Notes under the pieces: generated by a model
Told to the model about the DNA's origin: nothing
The model's input: the letters and a program-made list of their open reading frames with translations, nothing else
The model's database searches: none
Shown here: in pieces, positions 11,227 to 22,775 of the stretch
Layout of the letters: every line of letters starts with the position of its first letter
Numbering within the stretch: position 1 is the first letter of the stretch
Source of the DNA: Xanthostigma xanthostigma
Lineage: Eukaryota; Arthropoda; Insecta; Raphidioptera; Raphidiidae
NCBI GenBank assembly: GCA_963575645.1
Contig: OY754465.1
Span: 52,289,901 to 52,353,900 of the forward strand
Length of the DNA: 64,000 bases
Direction: 5' to 3'
Made by a program: the position numbers and the translations under genes

Positions 11227-11381
11227 CTAATTCTAGTTTCATCAGATAACAAACCATGTTTTTAATTATTCCTTCGATACAAAAAATATAACAGAAAAAC
11301 TAATTAGAGCATTAATGTTGACAAGGAGTTTATTTAAATTTTAGAATGTTCTTTAGCCATTTCTCACTTGTTAATAAAAAA

Positions 11382-11929
11382 TTGGTTGTCTGTAAAGTCG
11401 GTTTACGGACGATAGTTTTACGTGATAACGTATTCCGTAATACATAACCTAAACCTCCCAAAATTTGGTTTCAATCCGCTTATCCTTGGTGTCGGAATGA
11501 TAAGAAATGTCAAAAGTGACGTTTGCAACTTACAAAGTATTATGTTCTAATAATAATTAGTTATTCCAATAGTTAACTTAGAAGGCTTTGCATTTCACAG
11601 AATACTAATGTCAAAAAATTGAATTAAACATTAGAAATTCAGCCGTTTTCATGTTGCATTTATACAGCTATTTTTCTATATCAATTTGTATAAAAAAACT
11701 GTTTTGGCAAATTCTGTTATACGAAATCTATGTAAAATGTTCTCCTCTTTCGTTTAAGACTGGTTTCAAACCGATCTGATTTAAATTGAGCGAGAAATTA
11801 GCAAAAAGCACGCACAGGGTCAGGCGGAACGTTAGGAACGTTACGCGTTACACTTTTTCGAACATGCAGCCGGTGTTTTATCAATTTATAAGATTGGTGA
11901 TTCATCAATTTATAAGACGTTATCACGTC
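11382..11929 (-). mobile_element. Element X, copy X1
   Basis: It begins TTGGTTGTCTGTAAAGTCGG and ends ACGTTATCACGTC, flanked by A6 on both sides. Read on the minus strand it therefore runs GACGTGATAACG to GACAACCAA between T6 runs. The interior (11456-11775) is not the short-form X interior but a reverse match to family A (about 180-590). The terminal part shared with other copies includes CAATTTATAAGATTGGTGAT and ACAGGGTCAGGCGGAACGTT. Confidence 0.8.
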
Positions 11930-12179
11930 AAAAAATCATCATTTAAGCTGTTTTGCCTTTCAGCCATAGACGTGTAAACGGTTAACGGTAGATACAGTTC
12001 AATAATGGTATGTTGAGATGTTAAGGCTGATTTATTCACAGCCCTTTAAGCCAAATCCACGACGACCAGCCATTATTATTATGTATATATTGTTGTTAAT
12101 ATACATAAATATACATAAACTCTCAACAAACCAAAGCACTAGCGAAGCAGCTTATAGCTCCTAATGGACACTTTATTGT

Positions 12180-13060
12180 AGTGGTGAGTCGTTGACGCAA
12201 ATAAACCCGTGTCGCTTAAATGTTTGTTGCGATCTTTCACTTCTGCATCATTTAATTAGTTGAATTGTTGTTTATTCATTTTATAACACTTATTTTTAAG
12301 GTTAGTTAACTTGCAACTGAAGAAAACCGTACTATTTTTGACGTGATAACTTCTTATAAATTGATGAAACACCGGCTGCACGCACGAAAAAGAGTAACGT
12401 TCCGCAAGCGAGAGCGCGATATAAGCGATAGTCTCTCTCTTCTCGCGTGACGTCAGAGAGTAGTGTGCGTTCAACATTTTTTTCGGCTGTTCCAGCGAAA
12501 GCTACATCTGACAGATGGCCAGATAAATTATACGGTTTGTTAACAAATATATAATATAGGTATATATACATTCTTTTAAATGTCTTTTATAATTGCTTAA
12601 AAATATGTATTTTGCTTTGGTTGATCAAATTATTAGTCGGTAAAAATATAGTTTGACAGCTACTAAAATTTAGGTTATGTATTATTAAATATGATATTCG
12701 AGCGGAATACGTTATCACGTAAAACTATCGTCCGTAAACCGACATTACAGACAACCAATTTTTTAGTACTAAGTACCTACTTTTAAGAAAATACTTAATA
12801 TAAATCATATAGTTAAAAAATGTATATACCTTTCTAAGAAATACCTCTGAACCACGGCTCTATACCCATAAATACAACATCTAATGTCAGCTGTCACTAA
12901 GGCGTGACGTCACAAGCGTTTTCGCGATTACTTCAAAATAGAAAGATAAAAATGCAATAGATTGCGTTAAAATTTAATTTAATGTTTTTTTCGGAAATAG
13001 TAAAAAAGTACCTACATTATAGAATTGGAATTCAAAATATGTAATCATGCCTATTCTAAA
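12180..13060 (-). repeat. Family C repeat, interrupted by X2
   Basis: Both flanks of X2 (12180-12334 and 12765-13060) match 4556-5010 in reverse. The break falls exactly at the AAAAA that is intact at 4842-4846, apart from a 7-bp difference next to it. 11930-12179, between X1 and this copy, holds nothing recognisable. Confidence 0.7.
12340..12758 (+). mobile_element. Element X, copy X2 (short, divergent interior)
   Basis: It starts GACGTGATAAC after T5 (12335-12339) and ends CAGACAACCAA before T6 (12759-12764). Shared ends include TTATAAATTGATGAAACACC and CGTAAAACTATCGTCCG; the centre is unlike X4 and X5. Inserted in family C. X1 and X2 are about 410 bp apart in opposite orientation, which could be mistaken for one long TIR element. 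Confidence 0.8.
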
Positions 13061-13307
13061 AACCGAAACAGTTGTTCCGTTGACGACCGGTTAACAGTTG
13101 ATTAAACTAATTCGTTGAATCAACGCCCACCACTACCTTATTGCATAACACATCCAGATGAGCTCTCTGTTAAATGGTTTTATAGCTATATATACGTTTA
13201 CAATGTATCGTTAATGTCTTGCCATAAACTGCACAACAAAATGAATCTCGGAGGCATATCGATAAATCAAAATTAATCAATAATTTCAGATTACTTTTTT
13301 ACAATAA

Positions 13308-13420
13308 AGGCCGCTGCACACGAGGCTGATTTTGCCACTAGAAACACTGCCGGGATTTCTGCTGGCCGGCAGGCTGACTTACGAGGCTGGGAATGAAGTC
13401 ACTGCTTGCTCACTTACGAG
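13308..13420 (+). mobile_element. PIF/Harbinger-like left end
   Basis: TAA at 13305-13307 is followed by AGGCCGCTGCACACGAGGCT, the same terminal sequence seen inverted at 44969, 46566 and (degraded) near 15958. Whether 13308-15958 was one element filled by later insertions cannot be decided. Confidence 0.55.
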
Positions 13421-13926
13421 GTTATTGGTTACATTTTTACATGAAATATTTTTGGATGAGATAATATAACATATAATGGACGAATATATTTTGTTTCTTT
13501 TTTCAAAGGAAATTAAATGTTTCATGTAGATATGTAACTTAACTTACCATGTTAAAAAGTAAACAGATCTTACCTGAAACAAAAAAATAAATTAGACATT
13601 GTACTGACAAAAGTTGTAATCAATATTGATAATAAACAATATAAAACTTATTTGTGTACTTTTTGTACTTTATAAAATATGCATTTTTTATATACGGTTT
13701 CCAAGTACTTAGACCGTAATTCTTTAAGTTTTTAAGTTTGAACTGTATTGAGGTTTTTATATAGATTTTTCTTGAAATTGTACAGCCCCCCTGTTCTATA
13801 TCATATATACGGGAAGGAAGAAAATTAAAAACAATTTATTATTATTATCACGATAGACACGATATCTAATAGGTACCTATATATATTTTTACAGTAGATT
13901 TTGGCAATGCTATTATTCTCATAAAA
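13421..13926. other. Unassigned AT-rich stretch
   Basis: Nothing recognised. Confidence 0.3.
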
Positions 13927-14133
13927 TCTATACTAATATATAAAGCTGAAGAGTTTATTTGTTTGTTTGTTTGAACGCGCTAATCTCAGGAACTACTGGT
14001 TCAAATTGAAAAACATTTTTTTTATTGGATAGCCCCTTTATCGAGGAAGGCTATAGGCTATAATATAATATTACGCTACGACTATTAGGAGCGGAGCTTT
14101 AATGAAAAATGTTGCAAAATGTATCTCAAAAAT
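13927..14133 (+). mobile_element. Helitron 5' portion
   Basis: It starts A|TCTATACTAATATATAAAG and matches the first 210 bp of the Helitron at 1979-2601 (opposite orientation), including GAACGCGCTAATCTCAGGAA. No tRNA-like segment or 3' end follows. Confidence 0.65.
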
Positions 14134-14160
14134 AAGCTTTTATATAAGATAACTATAATG

Positions 14161-14399
14161 TCGTAGAACATTAGATTGTACTCACACAGAAATAAATGAC
14201 TACTCTACATTGAAAAAGATCACTTTTCAAGCTAAATTTTGATCAGTGCACGTAGAAAAACGTTTCAAAGTGAACTATGTTAAATATATGTATACAGAGT
14301 TTAAAAATAAATATCGTTGCAGTCTTTCAATTATTTTTCGAGCAGATCGATGTAAATTCTACGATGCTTTTCTTATCGAGAAATATGTGTAGTCACAAT
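14161..14399 (+). repeat. Family D repeat, copy 1
   Basis: Blocks such as AAAAAGATCACT, GTAGAAAAACGTT and TCAATTATTTTTCGAGCAG recur in order at 24930-25055 and 25605-25680. Class unknown. Confidence 0.55.
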
Positions 14400-14403
14400 C
14401 TAT

Positions 14404-14850
14404 GGGCTATGTGCACGGAGACGGAGTTACAAATTTTTCGATGCGAGCGTTTGTGGTGAGCACTATAGGGGAAACTTCAAGCTTAAATTTTCCGTATGTC
14501 AGTGAGCAATGTTTATTAAAAGTGAAACTAGTTATAATTTTATGAAGTTCTTTAATTACAAAGAAATCATAGGAAAACTAAGCGATCCGGAAATGCTTGT
14601 TGTGTTCCGGCCTGTTGCGCTGATGGCTAATTAAGTAAAATAAAAATCATTGGCGCCCCAATTTGACGTACCGCTCTCATGTGTAAACAAATTGCCATCA
14701 GTTTTCCTTATTACATTTTTTTTGACACATCATGGCCAACTAAAGTTTTTGACTTATCACCTTAGAAACATGTCGCGATTTCCATAAAAAGTGAGTTCAA
14801 TTATTCTCTATTATCCACTAGCGGCGCTAGTAGCCTTCGTGCACACAGCC
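14404..14850 (+). mobile_element. TIR element (MITE), copy 1
   Basis: About 447 bp, highly similar to 42801-43245. Ends are imperfect inverted repeats: GGGCTATGTGCACGGAG on the left, complement of GGCTGTGTGCACGAAGGC on the right. TAT flanks both sides. No ORF of note; superfamily undetermined. 14851-15158 between this and the next repeat is unassigned. Confidence 0.7.
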
Positions 14851-15158
14851 TATAAGGTCATTGCCAAATCAGATTTTCTGACAATGCTTTCTGCAACCAC
14901 GCAAAAGTTTGAGAACTAATTTTTATTTTTAATGGAAACGTACAAAACAATGATAAAAAAAGTAAAGCATCGAGAAAAATAAAATACGATCAGCAAGCCA
15001 TTTCATATTTTTATTTTTAGTTGCGTTTTTATTTGTCCCTCGCGGATTACAGCGTTGAATATTATGGCGCTTATACATATATACATTTTAAATTATTTGC
15101 TGGTATATTTGTAACGTATGTATACGGGGATATATGCCTCCAGTATACGGGATGGTCT

Positions 15159-15612
15159 TTAAAACCCGCCCAAGTGCGAGTCGGACTCGCGCATCAAGGG
15201 TTCCATCACGGGAATCGAGCCTCGAAGACTTTTGCCGCTTAGCCGTTGGAAATCTGTTGTCCCCATACATCGACAAACGTTGCGGTCAGTTTGCCAACCA
15301 AGTGTATAAGTGTATAAATGATATAATCAGACTACTGAACTGTATCTGATAGCTTAGTTGTCGTACCGTGTTGTATGCGAGAGTTCTTATATTGTGCTGT
15401 ATAAATGCACCGGTAGCGGACGCTTGTTTTGTATTAGAAATTTACGGTTTTCAGATTTTTCCCTTTACTTGTGCTGTAAGACATTGCGCTTCTTGCTAAA
15501 TTTCATGATTTTAGGTCAACGGGAATTACCCTATAGGTTTTGATTCCCAAGAGTCTTGACAGACGGACAACAAGGGTTCCTTTTTTTCTTTTGATTTACG
15601 GAACCCTAAAAA
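15159..15612 (+). repeat. Lepidopteran AAGTGCGAGTCGGACTCGC repeat
   Basis: It runs from AAAACCCGCCCAAGTGCGAG through CGGACTCGCGCATCAAGGGT and GGTCAACGGGAATTACCCTA to ACGGAACCCTAAAAA. I recognise this order of blocks from many moth and butterfly sequences. It is noncoding and is one of the best clues to the order Lepidoptera. Its 3' tail alone recurs at 47285-47345. Confidence 0.75.
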
Positions 15613-15924
15613 TGTCCTCTTCCAATAATGAGCAACAAACTATTAAGGTTGGGATAACATACTGTCTGTTAATTTACTTGTCAATATCAACTAATCAAGG
15701 CAATTGGTAGATCGCCGAGTTCGTGCGAAATACGATCTATTAGAAAGTCATTATTTACAAGATTACAAATGCATTTTGATTTTTCATATTTACATCGAGA
15801 GATGACGTTCCTGTACTCATTTTAACACATTATCATCATAGTACTTAAACCATATTTACACAAATAGAAGTTTTTGCTTTTGATTTTGTCTCGAATAGAA
15901 ACCTAGCAGCCAAATCTAGTGAGG

Positions 15925-15960
15925 AAGTTAGCGGCAAAACCAGCCTCGTGTGCCTCGACA
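15925..15960 (+). mobile_element. PIF/Harbinger-like right end (degraded)
   Basis: TAGCGGCAAAACCAGCCTCG followed by TGTGCC is the complement of the left end at 13308, but the outermost bases have changed. Confidence 0.45.
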
Positions 15961-16103
15961 TTGACTGTATAGTAGAAAAAAGAAAGAATTTTTAATGTTT
16001 GGCCAATGGACTCTACAATCGTAGACAGAAAGTATGTGCCTTTTGCTGAACGATGTCGCATATTATAATATAGAGAAGCACGCCCAAATATATTTTAAGA
16101 TCA

Positions 16104-16577
16104 TCTAAATATATATATATATAAGGAAACCGTGACTGACTGATCTATCAACGCACAGCTCAAACCACTGGACGGATTGGGCTGAAATTTGGCACACATA
16201 TAATTATTAAGACGTAAGCATCCACTAAAAACGGATTTTTGAAAATTCAACCCCTAAAAGGGTGTAACAAGGGTTCAAAATTTACATGAAGAAACCATGT
16301 AAGATAGATGTATCAGTTCGAAAATGAACATGGATTACTCTTGTCAACAAATAAATAAACACGTGTTTCATGCTATTTCAAAAACAACCCCTTCAGAAGG
16401 TGAAAAAAGGCAAATAGTCTAAAAATCAACATTGGTGTCATTTTCAAGGTTTGTCAGGACGTTGAATTATGAAATTTATTTGGGGAGTCTACGTCGAGAA
16501 AGGAGTAACTATGCCAAATAATGGGAATGCATCCGTGTTTCGTCTCAATCGCGAGCGAAGTCGCGGGTAAGGGTTAG
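16104..16577 (+). mobile_element. Non-autonomous Helitron
   Basis: It begins A|TCTAAATATATATATATA and continues with ACTGACTGATCTATCAACGC, CAGCTCAAACCACTGGACGG and AACCCCTAAAAGGGTG, blocks I know from a very common lepidopteran Helitron. It ends with the hairpin CGCGAGCGAAGTCGCG, a short spacer and TTAG|T at 16577. No coding sequence. Confidence 0.75.
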
Positions 16578-17029
16578 TTTATTAATAATTCCCAACGCTC
16601 TTAAACGATTTATCCAGGTCGAATAAGCGGCCTGCATATTTTGTTATGCACCTAGTATATGTTTGGTAGTGGGACATACACATTTACATCATATCCGTAA
16701 AGTTATTTCACATAAATCTAAAAAGTTTTCAATTTGTGCGACCATCAGTTTTCTACCAGCATCGAAGCCCGTGCTTGTGCAACATAATAAACGTAAAATA
16801 CCTTGCCTTACAGTTGGTACCGCTGTAACGATCTTTTCTGTGGCATTTATTTCCCAAAATAAATATACAGCATTTTTTCATTAAAAAATACAGTTGGCTT
16901 GCGAAATTACGGTTTCATTTTAATTTATATTTGTTCACTGCGAAAACTTATAAATAGCCAGAAAATTCGATGAAAACTGATTTTTTTAAATGGTTAGAAT
17001 GTTGTTGGTCTAATTAATTATTTTACCAT
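16578..17029. other. Unassigned stretch
   Basis: Nothing recognised; the 73-codon frame at 16663-16884 has no supporting domain. Confidence 0.3.
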
Positions 17030-17670
17030 TTCCACCCACAAGTGGGGAATGGTACTTACTAGGTCAAAAATCACTTTTCAAAAATTTTACAATATCTTTC
17101 CGTTTTGAGTTCCCACGAATCCAAAAAACATATTTTTGGAAAAACACTGCGCGTCTGTTAGTCTGTTTGTCTGTGAACACGATACAGGTCAAACGGATGA
17201 GCGGATTGAAACCAAATTTTGGGGGGATGATTGGTATGCAAATATGAAGAGTTCTATTGTTTTTGGGGAAAATCGGCGCATGCGCAGAAGAGATACATGC
17301 CATAACGGTGTTTTTATATAATAATGGTATACTTTTCATAACGGCTTATTATTCTATTTATTTTTTCAAGAAAGTTTCGTAAAATTTTTTTTTCTAAACT
17401 TTATATTTTCGGAAATATTTTGAAAAAAAAAATCAGCTGCTCTTTTGTTTTATGGATCTGTTAGAAAGAAACTAGTTAGGCATGCTTCGATTATTTTTTT
17501 TTTACATGACGTGGAACATTATTCTGTAGGTAACCATGGCAACGAATAGCAAATATAATATTGAATACTAGTCATTGCACGCGTCACCTCACGCGATATC
17601 AGAAATATTTTCTCTATTATAATCAAATGTCAACATTTTTGAAGTTTGAATGACCCCGTCGCCCAATTGG
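17030..17670 (+). repeat. Family B repeat, copy 1
   Basis: Starts CCACAAGTGGGGAATGGT; further on has GCGGATTGAAACCAAATTTT, CGGCGCATGCGC and AACCATGGCAACGAAT, and ends near CCGTCGCCCAATTGGCTG. Same order as 22776-23425 and 42050-42575. The central GCGGATTG to CGGCGCATGCGC block is shared with family A. Noncoding; the family is common in Lepidoptera, superfamily unsure. Confidence 0.75.
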
Positions 17671-18746
17671 CTGAAATTTGTTAATAATAAATTGAAAATC
17701 TAATTTCCGACCCTATACGGTCACACAGATGTAAATTATTACTGTTTATTTAATTAATAAATTGATAAGGTCTTTCTCGAATATTTTCTTATGAAAATAT
17801 ACGAATTTATAGAGGAAAAAATGGAGATTTTGAAAATGTAAAAAAATTACGTCTGTAAATATTTACTGCTGCCTAAATATGAACCTATTTTTTCGTAATA
17901 GAGAACGGCTGTTGCGCTATAAAGATGGTATTAATGTATGGGTTTTAAGGTAAACCAACCTAATTGTAAACATTTCTACGTTATAGGTAGTTTTTCATTA
18001 TAACGAAGGACGTTATAAAGAGGTTACACTGTATACACTTCCGGTTGAGTTTGAAATACAAAAAATATATCTCAGTAGTTTCCGATAGTAAATCTCGAGT
18101 TGAACTATTTTAACTTCTTTTTTTTGTATCTAGTAAAATACACGAATTTATTATTCACTGTTACCACTGATAATTACGACTCGTGTGACTTAAAATTCGC
18201 TAGCACTCATTTTAAACAAAATATTGTAATATATTAACCAATTAAAGCACTAGGTACACAATATACTATAAATAAAATAATAATAATAAATAAAATAGCC
18301 GATTCCCTAAGGATACTGTTAAGATAGCGATTTCAAGACTTGTCTATTACAAACCCCGAGAGTCCAGGTATTAATCAGAATAGAATAGCTAAATAAAATC
18401 GTTAAAAAATCGACGTAACTCAGTTTGCCTTGTGGTCATAAAAGTACTTACATATTTTCAACGACTGAATTTAAAAATATAATTTAGTTCTTTTTTGACA
18501 TGTGGGATTAGTTTAAAATATGTATATTAATTTTTCGGCTAAAATTTTATATATAAATTTTTAAAGCCCCTGAAAGCTTTCACGAACTAATAATTTATTG
18601 ATTTTTGCACAAATCGACGGTGGTCGAGTTAGAATAAATTATAGATGACAGCTAATAAATATTTCATAACTACAAATCAACCATTCTCGTGGGAAATTAA
18701 AAATTTAATTATTTTTGTGATTACACAATTTGAATTTTATATAAAA
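17671..18746. other. Unassigned AT-rich stretch
   Basis: Nothing recognised over about 1.1 kb. Confidence 0.3.
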
Positions 18747-18781
18747 CTAGCGGACCCGGCGAACTTCGTACCGCCTAACAG

Positions 18782-18785
<4 letters not shown>

Positions 18786-18842
<57 letters not shown>
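18786..18842. repeat. (AT)n microsatellite
   Basis: An uninterrupted alternating AT run next to the Helitron 3' hairpin. The overlapping 81-codon frame with repeated Ile-Tyr is simply this microsatellite. Confidence 0.95.
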
Positions 18843-18845
<3 letters not shown>

Positions 18846-18968
18846 ATCTATATAATTGGAACATCTATCTATCTATTTTATTTATTTTAAAATATACATG
18901 GACGTATATGTGTGTATGTCGAGCACTCCGGCTGCGCCGTCGTGCCCGGTGCAAAAGAACGAATGGGG

Positions 18969-19278
18969 ATATTTGAATCTTTGATTAACGTCTGATTAGT
19001 ACTCTTCAATAAATAAATTATCGACCAATTTTTCTAACAATTATATTGACAATATATAATTATAATTCAATAAATTTATTGAATTATAATTATATATTTT
19101 TGTCAATATAATTGTCAGAAAAACTGATCCTAATGACTCGCACAATGGTTTATTATAAATCAATGTTTTTTTAATTTTTGACAGAATTTTTTCAAATCAT
19201 ACATAAGGCTGTTTATATTTTAAAACCATGGATACGAATTTAAAAAAAAAATCGTGTCTTTAATAATAATTATAATCA
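18969..19278. mobile_element. Foldback insertion within the Helitron
   Basis: Absent from the sister copy, where GAATGGGG joins AAGGAAG directly. It contains a long palindrome (about 19025-19136, centred near 19077). Its left 60 bp (AATCTTTGATTAACGTCTGA to ATCGACCAATT) are the complement of 52372-52436, so a related foldback lies there. Confidence 0.7.
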
Positions 19279-19454
19279 AAGGAAGAAAAAAAATTTAAGG
19301 GTGGACTACCCCTAACATTTAGGGGGATGAAAAATAGATGTTGGCCGATTCTCATAGATACCGGATAAGCACAAAAAATTTCATCAAAATCCGTCAAGCC
19401 GTTTCGGAGGAGTATGACTTCGAAAACTGTGACACGAGAATTTTATATATTAGA

Positions 19455-19995
19455 TAAAAATATCAAATATGTGCGGATTAAATCAATTGTGTACTTAATA
19501 AATATTAATTAATCATTGGAACAATTATTATATTAATATGTTTTCAAATTTTATGACAATATGTGTTTTATCGGCATTAAAATGAGCTCGTGTTGATGTC
19601 ATAATTGGGTTTTTCATTTTTTTATATAAACCATTGAGTTAATCGTTCTCAAATTTTGGGTATACTTATCGCAGATATATTAAGAAATAAGTTGACCCAA
19701 TTTAATTCATTTCTAGGTAATGTGAGACACCCCTCATACATCCTGAAACGCCTAAAATGTTAGAGAAATCGTTAAATATAAAGTTTCTTCCGTAAATTTT
19801 TTATCTCAAAAGCTCGTAATTCTCAGGTTAACACTTATATTGCAATATCATAAAAATCGTGTATGCATGCATAACCTAGTGAGTTGTGACCCACTTTAGA
19901 CTCTAAGTTGAACATTTCTAAATATATTTACATAAAAGCTGCCGTATATTATATTAGGTGTTCGTTTGAAAGTATTTAGACATATCTACACTGTA
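19455..19995. other. Unassigned stretch
   Basis: Nothing recognised. Confidence 0.3.
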
Positions 19996-20241
19996 AATTG
20001 TAATAGAGACCCCCCAGCAGACGATGATGAAGAATTTCGCGACACAATAATCGACTCGTCATTCTAACAATGACACCCAGATTGTTGTGGGACAACAATC
20101 GGCTTGTTGTTCTAACAATGATACACAGATTGTTATGAGGCAACAATCCGCTTGTTATTCTAACAATGACACACGGATTGTTGTGGGACAACATCGGCTT
20201 GATTGTTCTTATCGTCGCTTGCAGGGGGTCTCTGTTACAAT
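19996..20241. mobile_element. Small TIR element with internal 48-bp tandem repeats
   Basis: The ends are inverted: ATTGTAATAGAGACCCCCC on the left and the complement of GGGGGTCTCTGTTACAAT on the right. Inside, TCTAACAATGA starts at 20063, 20111 and 20159, a 48-bp period with three units. Because 48 is a multiple of three, repeated peptides appear in chance frames on both strands. Confidence 0.75.
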
Positions 20242-21400
20242 ATATTTAGACTTTAATAATAATCATATGTCCCTGCACCATTACAATGCAAGAAGATCTT
20301 GTCATTCCTTTTCTTCAGACAGAAAAACGGCCGTTTGAAGTTTTATTAAATTTTATCAAATTTTGAGGTCGGTCCTGGAGTTATGTTGTGTCACTATGGA
20401 AATATATTATGTCATTATCAAGTATTCATAGAAATTGTTCTAAATTGTCTCCGTTTTGTTGGACACAGTCATTCAGAGATGTGTACGTCGTAGCCATGCT
20501 TCTGTACATGCTTATAGTAGCGATAAGGGCCTTCTGCGAATTATTTGAGATGCATTTTCGATTCGTGCTATCATTTCTTCGCGCATGTAACCGGCTAACT
20601 AAATAAATTTTGATTAAACTTTGAACGGCTGTTTCTTCTTATTGTTGAGTTTTGATAAAAAAGTTATTTAAAATATTTGTTCGTCTATTTGATTTCTACA
20701 CGCTGTTAAAAAAGAAGAATCAACTTAAAAATCACCTGTATGTATCAAGAATGTTTAGAGGTGAACAATACTCCGTAAAAGATTTGAAACGACAACCAGC
20801 AAACACGTCGTGTTTAAAATCAAGATTCGGCAGATATAAAAACTGCCGTGTTTCATCGACAGTTTTTGCCCATACACTTCGGTTTTGACCGACGTGTTTT
20901 ATCGTGACGATGAAAACTGCCAAAAAAGAACGAGGTGTATGGGGGCCTTAACAGATTGTTATTTTTGACGTGTTTTTAACATTTATTTTGTATACCTGAA
21001 ACCAATAAATCTATCTACTTATCTATCTATCTATTTCTTCATCTGGCGGTTAGTTTTTGAGATATTCTTGGTGGTAGTTTTTCAAAGAACACCAGGTATG
21101 CATACAGGTGATTTAGAATTCACAAAGTTTGTGCATTTGAACAGTAAGTAATGCAATTTTTTTAACACATGGATTTATTGGACTTCGTAATGTGTTATCT
21201 ACAGTCACTGACCGATACCACAGAAAAGTACTACTAGCGATTTTTTTTTAAATATGTAAGGAGTGGCGTTATTTAAAATTCTGCCAATAAAAGAGCACAA
21301 TCAACGACAAACTTTTTTGTGATTGGTTCTAGCTGGCTAATTTCATGTCGAAAACGGTTAATTTAAACTAAAACTTAAGTCAATACTTAGCGTAAATTAA
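20242..21400. other. Mostly unassigned stretch
   Basis: Apart from the dispersed repeat at 20704-20741 (partner of 3697-3733) nothing is recognised. AAACTGCCGTGTTTCATCG and its near-inverse lie around 20837-20930, possibly an end of the same repeat. Confidence 0.35.
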
Positions 21401-21605
21401 TCTATGCTAATAATATAAAGAGGTAAAGTTTGTAAGTTTCAAAAATGTTTTCAACAATATTTAGAACGGACCTTCAGGATGGACATAGACTATAAATTAT
21501 CGCGTTAAAATAAAAGCGCTTTTCGTGGAGACCAATTTTGCGACGTAAGTCGACGAAAAACCGGCGACAATCTAGAAATTCGAGCGAAACCGGACCGGGC
21601 CTCTG
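21401..21605 (+). mobile_element. Short Helitron-like element
   Basis: Starts TCTATGCTAATAATATAAAG; has CCTTCAGGATGGACATAGAC and CTTTTCGTGGAGACCAATTT; ends near CGAGCGAAACCGGACCGGGC. The terminal CTAG has decayed. Confidence 0.6.
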
Positions 21606-21639
21606 GTTGTATACATTTTTGCGAAAAATTTCTTCTAAA

Positions 21640-21925
21640 ATACACTGTGAATAATAAACCGCTGTGAAAATTATACTATTATCTATGAAAAACAACGTTA
21701 TAGCACATATCTCCTCTGCACAAGCGCCGATTTCCCCCCAAAACAATATAGAGCTCTTCATATTTGCACATCAAGATTCCTCCCAAAATTTAGTGTCAAT
21801 CGACTCATCCGATTGACCTGTATCGTGCTCGCAGACAAACTTTTCGGGTGACCTCTAAACGAAAAAATATTGTACGCTTTTGAAAAGTGAATTTTGACAC
21901 AAATTAGTATGTACCTACCATTTAA
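21640..21925 (-). repeat. Family B fragment
   Basis: The minus strand carries TGAAAAGTGAATTTTG-related start sequence, a GATACAGGTCAATCGGATGA block and the repeated AAAACAATATAGAGCTCTTC region complementary to other copies. The marker palindrome has decayed (TGCACAAGCGCCGAT). Confidence 0.6.
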
Positions 21926-22261
21926 TTATGATGTTGGAATAGTAAAATTAAATCCGGATTAAATTCGGAACGGCGGCACCGATTCCACTTGGTCTAGATA
22001 TGAAATATTTTGAATATAAACACTATTTATAAATAAATTAACAAATGTAATTTGTTAATCCTATGTCGATGCATACAATTTGTGCACGAGCTAAACGGGA
22101 GGTGATAATTCGCGGCAAATCGATGAAAATAGTAAATACTGAGCTTAAGTGGTTTTGGATGTCTCCGTTCATATTACAAAGTACAAATAACTCTGACTTT
22201 CATTTAATTTTCTACACAGAACCAGAACAAATCTTCGCAATCAGTATACGGTCCCATAATA
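21926..22261. other. Unassigned stretch
   Basis: Nothing recognised; the frame at 22063-22326 runs into a foldback arm. Confidence 0.3.
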
Positions 22262-22693
22262 TTATTTTAGTAAAAAAAGAGAGATTTGTTTTTTGCGAAT
22301 ATCTCCAAAATCTATTGCAGATATAGGTATCTAAAATCACAAAAAAGATTCTGAAAAAGCAGGAAATTTCCTAAAAGAAAGTCCCACCTCCCGGAACTCT
22401 ACCATCAATATTTACAATATAATTTAGAAGTAAGAATACTTTTATTTCTATTTTTTATATAATTTTCAATATTTTCGTGTTTTTAGCTTGCCTTATAAAA
22501 AATAGGAAAAACATTTGTAGCCCTATTTTCACATCTAAATTAAAATTAGAAATATTGTTTGTAGAGTTCCGGCAGACGAGGATTTTTTGTAGGACATTTC
22601 CTGCTCTTTCAGAATCTTTTTCGTGATTTTAGATATCTGCAATAGTTTACGAGATATTTGTAAAAAACCAAACCCCTCTTTTTTTACTAAAAT
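22262..22693. mobile_element. Foldback element with about 135-bp arms
   Basis: Left arm (22262-22402) from TTAGTAAAAAAAGAGAG to CCGGAACTCTAC is complementary to 22558-22693. Arms are diverged but collinear; the spacer is about 155 bp. Frames crossing the arms are not genes. Confidence 0.7.
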
Positions 22694-22775
22694 GTTTATA
22701 ACTTTTGCAATTTTTTCGTCTCAAAAAGTTTCTAAATGTCATTCCGAATCAAATGACACAATGATCATATTGTCG

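Larger units (their letters stand above)
18747..19454 (-). mobile_element. Helitron interrupted by a 310-bp foldback insertion
   Basis: On the minus strand it starts A|TCTAATATATAAAATTCTCG at 19454 and ends with a GC-rich hairpin and CTAG|T at 18747. It matches the Helitron at 30242-30589 except for an AT microsatellite near its 3' end and an insertion at 18969-19278. Noncoding. Confidence 0.75.

Noticed and set aside
11382..12758. One 1.38-kb transposon with long terminal inverted repeats
   Set aside because: The ends belong to two separate X copies in opposite orientation, each with its own poly-T flanks, and the space between includes part of family C, which is known intact elsewhere.
18645..18890. 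81-codon ORF with repeated Ile-Tyr
   Set aside because: Translation of the AT microsatellite inside a Helitron.
20087..20338. ORF with three repeated QQSACxSNND peptides
   Set aside because: Product of the 48-bp tandem repeats in a MITE; the opposite strand is equally open.
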